The notes beneath the pieces are model-generated. The model saw only the letters and a program-made list of their open reading frames with translations, did no database searches and was not told the origin of the DNA. From Actinoplanes lobatus (GTDB lineage Bacteria; Actinomycetota; Actinomycetes; Mycobacteriales; Micromonosporaceae), in assembly GCF_014205215.1 (NCBI RefSeq), contig NZ_JACHNC010000001.1, positions 10,164,501 to 10,228,500 on the forward strand: a DNA stretch of 64,000 nucleotides, given 5' to 3'. Each line of letters starts with the position of its first letter. Position 1 is the stretch's first letter. Of this stretch, positions 25,901-33,845 are shown one piece after another. The position numbers and the translations under genes are program-made.

Positions 25901-26163
25901 CTCCGCCTCATCACGGGCAAATAGGGCGCAGTGACGCAGCGCGCGTTGATCAACTCCGGGTTGCTGGCTCCGGGCCGACGCTCGGGAAGGCGCAGACTTC
26001 GCGAGAAGATCGCAACGGCGCTCTCCCGCCTCCAGCACGGGCCCGGCGTCCCACAAGCCAGGCACCGGCCCGTGGCACTGGACGTGACATGCGTATCGAG
26101 GATCCCTTGAGCCTCGCTCAGTTGCCTCTCGGCCGAAGCCGCATAGTAGGTGTTTTCATCCAT
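25897..26163 (-). CDS. small Cys-motif protein (C-x2-C-x5-C)
   Basis: 88 residues, first gene of the six-unit minus-strand operon. The core TSSATGRCLACGTPGPCWRRES has three Cys that could bind zinc. The rest is helical and the tail (MRRR) is basic. It is frequently found beside XRE-DUF5753/DUF397 loci in actinomycetes. It overlaps the next gene by 4 bp and is divergent from the XRE gene across an AT-rich promoter strip. Confidence 0.62.
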   Translation of the reverse strand: MDENTYYAASAERQLSEAQGILDTHVTSSATGRCLACGTPGPCWRRESAVAIFSRSLRLPERRPGASNPELINARCVTAPYLPVMRRR

Positions 26164-26234
26164 TTCCCGCCTCCCGTTTGGTGAGTGAGCGGTTGTCGTG
26201 ACCCCTCGCCAGCGCGCCAGGTCGAAAACCTAAG

Positions 26235-26298
26235 TTGGACTCCTAATATTTGCCCTCGCGTGTGACGCTACCGTCGAGTCTGAAAAATAGGAACCCAA
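26235..26298. promoter_or_regulatory. imperfect dyad TTGGnnTCCTA in the divergent promoter region
   Basis: TTGGACTCCTA (26235-26245) and TAGGAACCCAA (26288-26298) are inverted copies, with 9 of 11 positions matching. They frame the space between the Cys-protein operon (start 26163) and the XRE gene (start 26379). The strip is clearly AT-richer than the surroundings. It is a natural operator candidate for the adjacent XRE regulator. Confidence 0.5.
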
Positions 26299-26378
26299 GT
26301 CGCACTATCAAGCAAGGAAGGGGATGATGGCTCCGGACGTGGACGTCCGCACCTCGGCTCAATGAAGGAGCAGTCGCT

Positions 26379-27224
26379 TTGGTCAACCCGACCATCCAAA
26401 GACGACGCCTCGGCATCGCACTCAAACACGCTCGTGAGCAGGCCGGCATGACGCAGGACGAGGCTGCCGCGGCCATCGAGTCCGCGGCCAGCAAGATCAG
26501 CCGCATCGAGCTCGGTCAGAGCGGCGTGCGTCCGACAGACCTCACGCTGCTGATCAACGCCTACGGGGTGCCGGAAGCCGTGGCCACATCGATGCGCGAG
26601 CTGGCGAAAGCCGGACGGCAACGCGGCCGTTGGAGCAGCTATCGCGAGCAGTTGCCCGCCTGGTTCCGCACCTTCGTCGACCTGGAGGGTGACGCTTCGG
26701 AGATCCGCTCCTACCAGGCCGAGATCATCCCCGGCACGCTGCAGACCGAGGCATACATCCGAGCCATCCTCACCAGTCCGGGCACGCCCGACGAGGAAGC
26801 GCTCAACCAGCAGGTGAAAATCAGGCTGGCAAGGCAGTCGATCATCGATGAGCACACCGAACTCGCCTACGTTCTGAGCGAGTCAGCGGTACGGCGCATG
26901 GTCGGCGGCCCGGACACGATGCGTGATCAACTGGCCCATCTGGTCGCGCTGAGCCAGCGGCCCCACGTGACCATCCAGGTTTTGCCCTTCGCTGCGCAGA
27001 CCTACGCCGTCTCCTCGTTCAGCTTCGTCATCCTGCGGTTCGACCAAGACTCGGCATCGGACGTGATCTACACCGAGACTTTCACGGACGCCGACTACCT
27101 CGACCGGCCCGATCTGGTCCGGGCCTACACTAAATTGTGGGATGACCTGCGAGCTGCGGCCCTCGGGCCCAGGGCTGTTGCATTCTCGGAGCGTGATGCG
27201 CTGACCAGGTATTTTGTGGAGTGA
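26379..27224 (+). CDS. XRE-family regulator with DUF5753 (Scr1-type) domain, 3' end replaced by an IS
   Basis: 281 residues. The N-terminal XRE helix-turn-helix (LKHAREQAGMTQDEAAAAIE, SKISRIELGQ) is followed by DUF5753 (LPAWFRTFVDLE, SYQAEIIPGTLQTEAYIRAIL, TIQVLPFAAQ, DADYLDRPDLVRAYTKLWDDLRAAAL). The last 18 codons come from the left end of an ISAs1-family element inserted at 27170. The ancestral ending resumes at 28545 (VESRLLIEQLGDPS). Only the terminal helix is lost, so the protein may still work. TTG 26379 follows AAGGAG. Its usual partner, DUF397, lies beyond the IS. Confidence 0.88.
   Translation: MVNPTIQRRRLGIALKHAREQAGMTQDEAAAAIESAASKISRIELGQSGVRPTDLTLLINAYGVPEAVATSMRELAKAGRQRGRWSSYREQLPAWFRTFVDLEGDASEIRSYQAEIIPGTLQTEAYIRAILTSPGTPDEEALNQQVKIRLARQSIIDEHTELAYVLSESAVRRMVGGPDTMRDQLAHLVALSQRPHVTIQVLPFAAQTYAVSSFSFVILRFDQDSASDVIYTETFTDADYLDRPDLVRAYTKLWDDLRAAALGPRAVAFSERDALTRYFVE
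27160..27169. repeat. target-site duplication, left copy (CCCTCGGGCC)
   Basis: Ten bases repeated exactly at 28535-28544 on the other side of the IS. Joining the flanks through a single copy restores an intact DUF5753 reading frame. Confidence 0.92.
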
Positions 27225-28534
27225 GTGGCCTCTGTGGAGGCAGTTGGGGTGGGTGAAGCCCTCAAGGTGATCATGGAGTTCTTCACGCTGCACGACCACC
27301 GAGGACTCCACCCGCCGATGGCATCATCTCTGATCTCCGCACTGACCGTGACTACCCCTGGGCCGGACACGCCTACAAGGCCGGTCACCGACAGTGAACG
27401 CCGAGGACTCCTCGACGCCGTAAGCCTGGTCCCGGACCCGCGGAACCCTCGTGGCATCCGGTATCCCCTGGCAGCGTTGCTGACCGTCGCGGTCTGCGCG
27501 GTCCTGGCCGGCGCCTCATCGTTCACTGCGATCACCGACTGGCTGTACGACCTCGACGAACCTGCGCAGGCCCGACTCGGGTTCACCCGTGGAATACCGG
27601 CCGGAACAACGGTGTGGCGACTGTTGACCCGCCTCGATGACGCCCTGGTCAGCGCGGTCCTGGCCGGCTGGCTTCGCGCTCGGGCGCAGCCGGCGCCCGA
27701 ACGGCCGCACCGCTACCGGACGGTGATCGCCGTCGACGGCAAAACACTCAGGGGCGCCCGGCTGGCTGAGGGGCGTCAGGTGCATCTGCTGTCCGCGCTG
27801 GACACCAGCACCGGCATCGTTCTGGCCCAAGTCACCGTCGACACCAAGTCGAACGAAATCCCAGCATTCACCCCGCTACTCAACGCCGTCGAGAAAATCC
27901 TCGGCGACCTGGCCGGGGTGCTGTTCGTCGCCGACGCACTGCATACCCAGACCGATCACGCCCGGCAGATCACCGCCCGCGGAGCCCACCTGCTCCTGCA
28001 GGCAAAAGGCAACCAGCCCACCCTGTTCGCCCAGCTCAAGGCCGTTCCCTGGGCACAAATCCCGGTCGGTGACCGGACCCGCGATCGTGGCCACGGCCGC
28101 AAAGAGACCCGCACCGTCAAAGCCGTCACTGTGCACATCCCGGGCGGTATCGCGTTTCCGCACGCCCAGCAGGCCGTCCGGATCACCCGTACCCGCACCG
28201 TCGACGGCAAGACCAGCCGCGAGACCGCCTACCTGATCACCTCCCTGCCCGCCGCCCACGCCCAACCCGCCGACCTGCAGAAATGGGCGAGAGCAGAATG
28301 GCTGATCGAAAACCAGGTACACAACGTCCGAGATGTCACGTTCCGTGAAGACCAACATCAAGCCCGGACCGGCACCGGACCCGCCATCATGGCCACCCTG
28401 CGTAACACCGCCATCGGCTGGCACCGCATCAACGGCGCAACCAACATCGCCCGCGCCAACCGACGCGCTGACCGCCGCTCAAACGACCTCATACAGGCCG
28501 TGACCAGCATCTATCCCAACACGCAATGACCCTG
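27170..28534 (+). mobile_element. ISAs1-family insertion sequence, complete, 1,365 bp
   Basis: The ends begin CAGGGCTGTTGC (left) and, on the complement of the right end, CAGGGTCATTGC: imperfect terminal inverted repeats sharing CAGGG and TTGC. The element carries one transposase gene and is flanked by a 10-bp direct repeat. Size, end sequence and duplication length all fit ISAs1. The exact flanks suggest a fairly recent insertion. Confidence 0.92.
27318..28529 (+). CDS. ISAs1-family transposase (DDE)
   Basis: About 403 residues. The N-terminal domain reads LLDAVSLVPDPRNPRGIRYPLAALLTVAVCAVLAGA, typical of ISAs1/H-repeat transposases. DDE residues are visible: D in VIAVDGKTLRG, D in VLFVADALHTQ, and E in the C-terminal block (EWLIENQVHNVRDVTFREDQ). 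It appears intact. ATG 27318 matches the family's usual N-terminus; GTG 27225 and ATG 27273 are longer options. Confidence 0.92.
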   Translation: MASSLISALTVTTPGPDTPTRPVTDSERRGLLDAVSLVPDPRNPRGIRYPLAALLTVAVCAVLAGASSFTAITDWLYDLDEPAQARLGFTRGIPAGTTVWRLLTRLDDALVSAVLAGWLRARAQPAPERPHRYRTVIAVDGKTLRGARLAEGRQVHLLSALDTSTGIVLAQVTVDTKSNEIPAFTPLLNAVEKILGDLAGVLFVADALHTQTDHARQITARGAHLLLQAKGNQPTLFAQLKAVPWAQIPVGDRTRDRGHGRKETRTVKAVTVHIPGGIAFPHAQQAVRITRTRTVDGKTSRETAYLITSLPAAHAQPADLQKWARAEWLIENQVHNVRDVTFREDQHQARTGTGPAIMATLRNTAIGWHRINGATNIARANRRADRRSNDLIQAVTSIYPNTQ

Positions 28535-28590
28535 CCCTCGGGCCCGTAGAGTCGCGGCTCCTCATCGAGCAGCTTGGCGATCCATCCTGA
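28535..28590 (+). pseudogene. right target duplication plus displaced 3' end of the XRE-DUF5753 gene
   Basis: CCCTCGGGCC (28535-28544) is the second copy of the IS target duplication. From there the frame VESRLLIEQLGDPS-stop completes the DUF5753 protein interrupted at 27170; this is the usual C-terminal helix of the family. The stop lies 11 bp before the DUF397 gene, the normal operon spacing. Confidence 0.88.
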
Positions 28591-28601
28591 AAGAGTTGGC
28601 C

Positions 28602-28817
28602 ATGAGCACCGCAGACCTCAGTCGCGCAGTCTGGAACAAGAGCACCCGATCCGACGGCAACGGCGGCAACTGCGTCGAGGTCGCCCGCAACCTTCCCGAC
28701 ATCGTCGCGGTCCGCGACTCCAAAGACCGGAGAGGCCCCGCGCTGATCTTCACCTCCGACGAATGGATCGCCTTCCTCGCCGGAGTCAAGACCGGCGAGT
28801 TTGACCTGCCAAGCTGA
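28602..28817 (+). CDS. DUF397 family small protein
   Basis: 71 residues with the full DUF397 pattern: WNKSTRSDGNGGNCVEVA, VAVRDSKDRRGPALIFTSDEWIAFLAGVKTGEF. DUF397 proteins act with XRE-DUF5753 partners (BldB/WhiJ-type systems) in developmental or toxin-antitoxin-like control in Streptomyces. The IS now separates it from its partner promoter, so expression may depend on IS readthrough. ATG 28602 is preferred to TTG 28596. Confidence 0.85.
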   Translation: MSTADLSRAVWNKSTRSDGNGGNCVEVARNLPDIVAVRDSKDRRGPALIFTSDEWIAFLAGVKTGEFDLPS

Positions 28818-28849
28818 CCGGAAGCACGTACTTATCTGTTCGGCGAGGG

Positions 28850-29269
28850 TCAGGCCCCGGCCTCGGGTGCACGTGAGTTGACATTTCCGAACGAGATGCC
28901 GCCTTGCACGTCGCGGGCCTGCACGACGTTGCCTCCGACCGAACCGGAGAGGTTGTTGACGACCCCGTCGCTGCCGGCCTGTAGGTAAGGGGTGAGATCT
29001 TGCCAGAGTCGGCGGAGTTCATGGTCAAAGGCGGGGTCCTCGGCGGCAGCCTGTGCGAGTTCCTCGCGAAGTGACTCAATGCGGGTGTCGTCCGATGGGT
29101 CGACCTCAGCCTCGGCGAGGGCCGTCTGCGCCGCATCGTCGCCCTGGAAACGGCGCTTGACCAGGCGGGCGAGCGCGGCGAACACGGCCCTGCCGCCCTC
29201 CGCCAGCGCTTCGGATGATTTGGTCGCCAACGTCAGCGCGACCGCGGCCAAAATCTCCTCGCCTGCCAT
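28850..29269 (-). CDS. candidate cell-death effector with C-terminal amyloid signalling motif (Bell-like)
   Basis: 139 residues. Residues 1-95 are helical with a hydrophobic N-terminal helix (EEILAAVALTLATKSSEALAEG, then AVFAALARLVKRRF), as in the Bell domains proposed as bacterial counterparts of fungal HeLo/HET-S membrane toxins. Residues about 104-130 are Gly/Asn-rich and contain GNVVQARDVQGGISF. The NLR at 30567 carries GDIVQARDVHGGVHF near its N-terminus: 10 of 15 identical. Bacterial amyloid signalling (BASS) pairs use exactly this layout, with the motif C-terminal on the effector and N-terminal on the NLR. The start has GGGGAG six bases upstream. The pairing is well supported; toxicity is inferred. 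Confidence 0.8.
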   Translation of the reverse strand: MAGEEILAAVALTLATKSSEALAEGGRAVFAALARLVKRRFQGDDAAQTALAEAEVDPSDDTRIESLREELAQAAAEDPAFDHELRRLWQDLTPYLQAGSDGVVNNLSGSVGGNVVQARDVQGGISFGNVNSRAPEAGA

Positions 29270-29664
29270 CGTGACTCCCCGTTTCCCTCGCTCGGAGGCT
29301 ACGCCGATCAGATAGCCTTCTCGCTCCGCGAGACCATCGACGTACGTGAGCGTAGATGCATGTGTCGCCGTAGTCGAAGGCTCCAGTCAACATCCTGACG
29401 CCGGAGACATGCCCTACTGACCTCAGGCGGTCCGCATCGATGTGCGGCAATCCGTTCGCGACGTGTCCCGTCGGCGACCGTCAAGATCGAAGTCCTGCCT
29501 CCGCCGTGCCCACTATGGATTACCCTGTGTGCGTGAATGGCCTGGTCGGCCCATGAACGCCTATTTGCGGAGCCATGCCGTCTGCCAGCATGTTTGACCC
29601 CCATTCGGCCGTCATGATAGCGTCACCCAGAGTAATAGAATCGCTCGGGATGATATGGGGAAGC
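29270..29664. other. intergenic region, no gene supported
   Basis: 395 bp between the divergent effector gene and the next operon. Short open frames exist on both strands, but none has convincing composition or a Shine-Dalgarno. G+C falls towards 29600, where the AT-richer genes begin. It must hold promoters for both sides; no clear -35/-10 pair was found. Confidence 0.5.
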
Positions 29665-29934
29665 ATGGCTGAAAAATGGGAGGCTGATTCCTCGGCGTCA
29701 TTCTTGCGGCGACTGGGGAAGTCGTCGCATGAGCTTGGGCAAACCTCCGGTGATGGAAGCTGCCCGGATATCTGGGAACTTGATAACGGTGACGTCGTCG
29801 TCATTGGTGCGGACCTGACCACGTCGTATGAATCCAGGCTGCCGGACGGTGTCAGTATTGACCCCGGAGAGCGTTTGGTCGTGATTCCTCGCGCGACGAT
29901 CCTCGCCGCCAAGGCGGACATTCCGGATGCATGA
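29665..29934 (+). CDS. small actinobacterial hypothetical protein (partner of DUF6879)
   Basis: 89 residues: CPDIWELDNGDVVVIGADLTTSYESRLPDG, then DPGERLVVIPRATILAAK. This beta-rich layout recurs in actinomycetes directly upstream of DUF6879 genes. It overlaps the DUF6879 start by 8 bp. Base composition is markedly AT-richer than the window average, suggesting acquisition. ATG 29665 follows GGGGAAGC. Confidence 0.68.
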   Translation: MAEKWEADSSASFLRRLGKSSHELGQTSGDGSCPDIWELDNGDVVVIGADLTTSYESRLPDGVSIDPGERLVVIPRATILAAKADIPDA

Positions 29935-30538
29935 TCTCTTCGGTGGCGCCGCAGGCGAGCGGCTGGAGCTGGCTACCTACTACGCTGACTTTGAAACAGA
30001 TCTGTGGTCGACTTCTGCGCCCGGCTTCTGGAAGCTGGAGCGTCAGCAGTTCTTCAAAGAGCCCGGAAATGCAAGCTGGGAAGCCTTCGATAAAGGCGAC
30101 TGGCAGGAGTCGATGCGCATCATCGAGGCTGGGCGCTCTGACATGAGCGAGTATTATCGGAAGATTGATGAATACGGTTTCATCAATCGGCGAGTCCGTG
30201 TGGTCGAGCAGCCCATCATTCCCTATCTCCAATGGGAGCTTCATATTCTACGGATGCGCGACCAGTACGGCGGAAAGGTACGGGTCGTCACCGCGGAGCA
30301 AATCGCGGACTTTGAACGAAAGACCCCACTACCGGAGATCTACACCCACGGAACGACGGTCATGTACCAGGCCGTCTACGACGACGATGGAGTCCTGGAG
30401 TCCGCACGCAGGTTCACCGACAGTGACCTTGTAGCGCGCTGCCAGCGGTTCATCCAGGACCTGTACGAGATCGGCCAGCCGCTGGAGTCGTTCTTCGCCG
30501 AAAACGTCGCGGTTCTTCCCCCTCCGCGCATGCCGTAG
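29927..30538 (+). CDS. DUF6879 family protein
   Basis: 203 residues. Family features: an N-terminal 'LATYYADFETDLWSTSAPGFWKLERQQFF' region, then GDWQESMRIIEAGRS, the VRVVEQPIIPYLQWELHILRMRDQYG block, and a C-terminal helix (ARCQRFIQDLYEIGQPLESFF). Biochemical role unknown; DUF6879 genes often accompany XRE/NLR-type loci in actinomycetes. It lies 28 bp upstream of the NLR on the same strand, so it is probably co-transcribed. Confidence 0.75.
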   Translation: MHDLFGGAAGERLELATYYADFETDLWSTSAPGFWKLERQQFFKEPGNASWEAFDKGDWQESMRIIEAGRSDMSEYYRKIDEYGFINRRVRVVEQPIIPYLQWELHILRMRDQYGGKVRVVTAEQIADFERKTPLPEIYTHGTTVMYQAVYDDDGVLESARRFTDSDLVARCQRFIQDLYEIGQPLESFFAENVAVLPPPRMP

Positions 30539-30566
30539 CCGTCCTTTCACCTGACCGGACACAGCG

Positions 30567-32984
30567 ATGCCTACCGAAGAGCCCGCCGACCGGGAGGAGA
30601 CGGTGTGGCACGGCAACCGCATGGCAGCGGGCGGTACCGGCGATATCGTGCAGGCCCGCGATGTACATGGCGGTGTGCACTTCTACCGGTCCGAACCCGT
30701 AGCAGAAGCGACGTTCGCGATAACACCGTCGCAGCTGCCCGGTGACGTACGCGGATTCGTCAACCGGCACGCCGAGATGGCCTACCTCACCAACGCCCTG
30801 GCTGTGGACCCCGAGGAGCCCTCGGCTGCCGCCCTGATGGTCCTCACCGGAACGGCCGGGGTGGGAAAGACCTCCCTGGCACTGCACTGGGCCCACGGTG
30901 TCCGCCACCAGTTCCCCGATGGACAGCTCTACGTCAACCTGCGCGGCTACGACCCCGGTACGCCGGCCACACCCGAGCAGGTGCTCGACCGGTTCCTCCG
31001 CGATCTCGGAGTACCGGTGACCGCCATCCCGGTTCATCTGGACGACCGCGCGTCGCTGTACCGCTCGCTGCTGGCTGATCGCCGGATCCTGGTGATCCTC
31101 GACAATGCCGCTACCGTCGGGCAAGTTCGGCCACTCCTGCCCGGAACGGCCAGTTGCCTTGCCCTGGTGACCAGCCGCAGCCGGCTCTCCGGCCTGATCG
31201 CCCGGCACGGTGCTCTGCGGGTCGGCGTTGACATCCTGCAGGAGGACGACGCCGTTGCTTTACTGGGAAATGTGACGGCACGATACCGAGTCGACGACCA
31301 GCGACACGAGCTGGTGGAGCTGGCCCGGCTCTGTGCTCGGCTGCCGTTGGCCTTGCGGATCGCCGCCGAACGCGCCGCCAGCCGACCCATGATGCGACTC
31401 GACGAACTCATCGCCGACCTGCGCGACGAGTCGGGGCTCTGGGACGCGCTGACCGCCGACAGCGAGGACGACACCGACGCCGTCCGCACGGTGTTCGCCT
31501 GGTCGTACCGGGCACTGCCGGAACCCGCGGCGCGACTGTTCCGCCTTCTCGGCCTCCATCCTGGCAACGAGTTCGGCCTACCCGCCGCGGCGGCCCTCGC
31601 CGGTACCGACACCAGGTCCGTACGCCGGCACCTGGACGTACTGGTCGGTGCGCACCTACTCGAACAACCGGCCCCCGGTCGGTATCAGTTCCACGACCTG
31701 CTCCGCGCGTACGCGCTCGATCAGGTCCGCCTCCTCGAACCCGCCGACATCCACGCCGAGGTGCTGCATCGCGTTCTCGGCTGGTATCTGCACACCGCCG
31801 ACGCCGCCCAGTCCCGTATCTCTCCCTTCGACCGATACCACCTGACCGAACCCGTCCCGCCCGACGTGCACCCGCTCGCCTTCGACGACTACACCACCGC
31901 ACTGCGGTGGTACCAGACCGAGGCCGCCAACCTCGTCGGCGCGACCCGGGCCGCCGCCGAGGCGGAGTTGCACACCCTCGCCTGGCAACTCGCCGCTGTG
32001 CTGCGCGCCATCTACATCCACCAGAACGCCTTCGACGACTGGCTGACCACCAGCCGCATCGGCGTCGACTCCGCCACCCGGTCCGGTGACCGCACCGGAC
32101 AGGCCGAAGCATGGGAAAACGTCGGCAAGGCATGCTTCCAGTCCCGTCGGCTCGACGAGGCCGAGACCAGCCACCGCGCTGCGCTGAGCATCCGCCAGAG
32201 CCTGGGCGACCGGTTCGGGGAAGCCAAGTCCACCAACGCACTGGGCCTGATCGGTCTGCGGCGCCGACGACTCACCGACGCCCGGTCATTCTTCGACCAG
32301 AGCCGGGCGATCTTCCACGACCTCGGTGAGCGCCGCTGGGAAGCACTCATGCAGAGCAACCTGGCCGAGACGCTGTGCGAACTTCATGATCCGCAGGCCG
32401 CCGCCGAGATCCTCCATGAGGCGCTGACGGTGTTCCGGGATCTCGGTGACCGATTCGGCGAAGGCAACGCGCTGTTCCTGCTCAGCTGGGTCCAGCGCGG
32501 ACTCGGCGACATCACCCGCGCTCGCGCCGCCATCGACACGGCCCTCACCATCGCCGAGGATGACGAGAACCAGGTGTGGCAGGCGCACTGGCTGGTCGAA
32601 CTGGGTGAAGTCCAGCGCGCCGCCGAGCAGCCCGCCGACGCGCTGATCTCCTATCAACGGGCAGCATCGATCCAGCGGCAACTCAGCGACCGCAGCCGCG
32701 AAGCCTTCGCGATCGAGGGCGCCGGCCGGGCCTATCAGCAGCTCGGCCGCCTCTCCGAGGCAACTGACTTCTATCGGGTAGCCGCCGAGACCCATCGCAC
32801 GCTCGGCGACCGGTGGCGGCAGGCACTGTGCCTGCACCGCCTCGCGAACGTCCTCGAACAGCAGAATTCCCGAGACGAGGCCAGGTCCTGTCGGGGGCAG
32901 GCACTCCCCTTGCTCGCAGACTTCGATGACCCCGAGGCCAGCTCACTACGCCAGCGCATCACCCAAGCGCTCAGCGACGGATAG
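30567..32984 (+). CDS. NLR-type STAND NTPase: amyloid motif, NB-ARC, winged helix, TPRs
   Basis: 805 residues. Residues 23-39 hold GDIVQARDVHGGVHF, matching the effector at 28850-29269. An NB-ARC/STAND NTPase follows: Walker A TGTAGVGKTS (94-103), Walker B RILVILDNA (about 173-181), a TSR sensor-1 type motif (LALVTSRSRLSG), GLPL-like ARLPLAL, and an MHD-like FHDLLRAYAL. From about residue 440 to the end are tetratricopeptide repeats (GQAEAWENVGKACFQSRRLDEAETSHRAAL and similar). Expected behaviour is ligand sensing by TPRs, oligomerisation, and templating of the effector's amyloid motif. The overall architecture resembles SARP-less AfsR-type regulators, but no DNA-binding domain is present. 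Confidence 0.9.
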   Translation: MPTEEPADREETVWHGNRMAAGGTGDIVQARDVHGGVHFYRSEPVAEATFAITPSQLPGDVRGFVNRHAEMAYLTNALAVDPEEPSAAALMVLTGTAGVGKTSLALHWAHGVRHQFPDGQLYVNLRGYDPGTPATPEQVLDRFLRDLGVPVTAIPVHLDDRASLYRSLLADRRILVILDNAATVGQVRPLLPGTASCLALVTSRSRLSGLIARHGALRVGVDILQEDDAVALLGNVTARYRVDDQRHELVELARLCARLPLALRIAAERAASRPMMRLDELIADLRDESGLWDALTADSEDDTDAVRTVFAWSYRALPEPAARLFRLLGLHPGNEFGLPAAAALAGTDTRSVRRHLDVLVGAHLLEQPAPGRYQFHDLLRAYALDQVRLLEPADIHAEVLHRVLGWYLHTADAAQSRISPFDRYHLTEPVPPDVHPLAFDDYTTALRWYQTEAANLVGATRAAAEAELHTLAWQLAAVLRAIYIHQNAFDDWLTTSRIGVDSATRSGDRTGQAEAWENVGKACFQSRRLDEAETSHRAALSIRQSLGDRFGEAKSTNALGLIGLRRRRLTDARSFFDQSRAIFHDLGERRWEALMQSNLAETLCELHDPQAAAEILHEALTVFRDLGDRFGEGNALFLLSWVQRGLGDITRARAAIDTALTIAEDDENQVWQAHWLVELGEVQRAAEQPADALISYQRAASIQRQLSDRSREAFAIEGAGRAYQQLGRLSEATDFYRVAAETHRTLGDRWRQALCLHRLANVLEQQNSRDEARSCRGQALPLLADFDDPEASSLRQRITQALSDG

Positions 32985-33825
32985 CGGGCGGCTCCGTGGA
33001 TGCCGACTCGACAATCCAGATTGGCCCGTCGGCACACTCGGCTCGGGTCCCGTCCGCCGGATCCAGCCGTGTCCGGAGCACCTTCAGCCACTGGTCACCG
33101 ACTTTGGCGACCGGAGCATGTTCCGGTCCCATGAAGCCGAACATCCGTACCTGGTTGTGCACCTGCGCCGAGGTCCGCGACCAGTCCACCACGGAGAACT
33201 CAGGCTCCACGAACCCCGCGTACGACGTACCCGCCTCATCCTGAGGAATCCCGGGAAACCCCCGCTCCACCTTGTCCAACGCGACCGTGAGCACCTCGTC
33301 GAGAACCGGGCTGACCCGCTGCCACAACGTGTGCCGGCTGACGTCTTCCTCCAAGGGGATCCCACCCCGCTGAGCGAGAATCGGACCGGTGTCGAACTGT
33401 TCATCCATCCGATGGACCGTCAACCCAATCTCCGGATCGCCGTTCCGGATCGCCCACAGCACCGGTGCCGGCCCCCGGTACCGGGGCAACAACGACGAGT
33501 GAACATTGATGACGCCTGCTCGGGGTACGCGTAACGCGGACGCGGGTAGCTTCCAGTTGAAGCCGTAGACCACCAGGAGATCAAGCCGGTATCCGCCCAA
33601 AGAGTCGGCCAGACCTTCGGCAGTACCGGGCAGCAAGAGATCCATACCGGCTGGCATCGCCTCAAGCACGCGGCCGACGGCCACTGCCGTACGAGCGTCC
33701 GTACGGCCCCTCGGCTTCATCGAACGGCAATACACATACGCGACGGGCTCGTGGCCCGCCGCAACGCAGGTTGTGTAGAGGGCTGCGAACTCCTCGACTC
33801 CGAACGTCGCAAGGCCAACGCGCAT
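32971..33825 (-). CDS. formyltransferase-family protein (methionyl-tRNA formyltransferase-like)
   Basis: 284 residues. The formyltransferase core is clear: INVHSSLLPRYRGPAPVLWAI (catalytic His plus SLLP-x-YRG) and GLTVHRMDEQFDTGPIL (catalytic Asp). The C-terminal OB-like part is short and diverged (ARTSAQVHNQVRMFGFMGPEHAPV). It probably uses 10-formyl-THF to formylate a small amine, as in sugar or natural-product formyltransferases, rather than Met-tRNA; this is inferred from its isolation from def/fmt context. It overlaps the NLR 3' end by 14 bp. Start at ATG 33825 or GTG 33837. Confidence 0.8.
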   Translation of the reverse strand: MRVGLATFGVEEFAALYTTCVAAGHEPVAYVYCRSMKPRGRTDARTAVAVGRVLEAMPAGMDLLLPGTAEGLADSLGGYRLDLLVVYGFNWKLPASALRVPRAGVINVHSSLLPRYRGPAPVLWAIRNGDPEIGLTVHRMDEQFDTGPILAQRGGIPLEEDVSRHTLWQRVSPVLDEVLTVALDKVERGFPGIPQDEAGTSYAGFVEPEFSVVDWSRTSAQVHNQVRMFGFMGPEHAPVAKVGDQWLKVLRTRLDPADGTRAECADGPIWIVESASTEPPAIRR

Positions 33826-33845
33826 CGAAGCGGCCACGACGCTGA

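Noticed and set aside
30567..32984. AfsR/SARP transcriptional activator
   Set aside because: The NB-ARC/TPR parts resemble AfsR, but the N-terminal DNA-binding and BTAD domains are absent; only the short amyloid-like motif precedes the NTPase.
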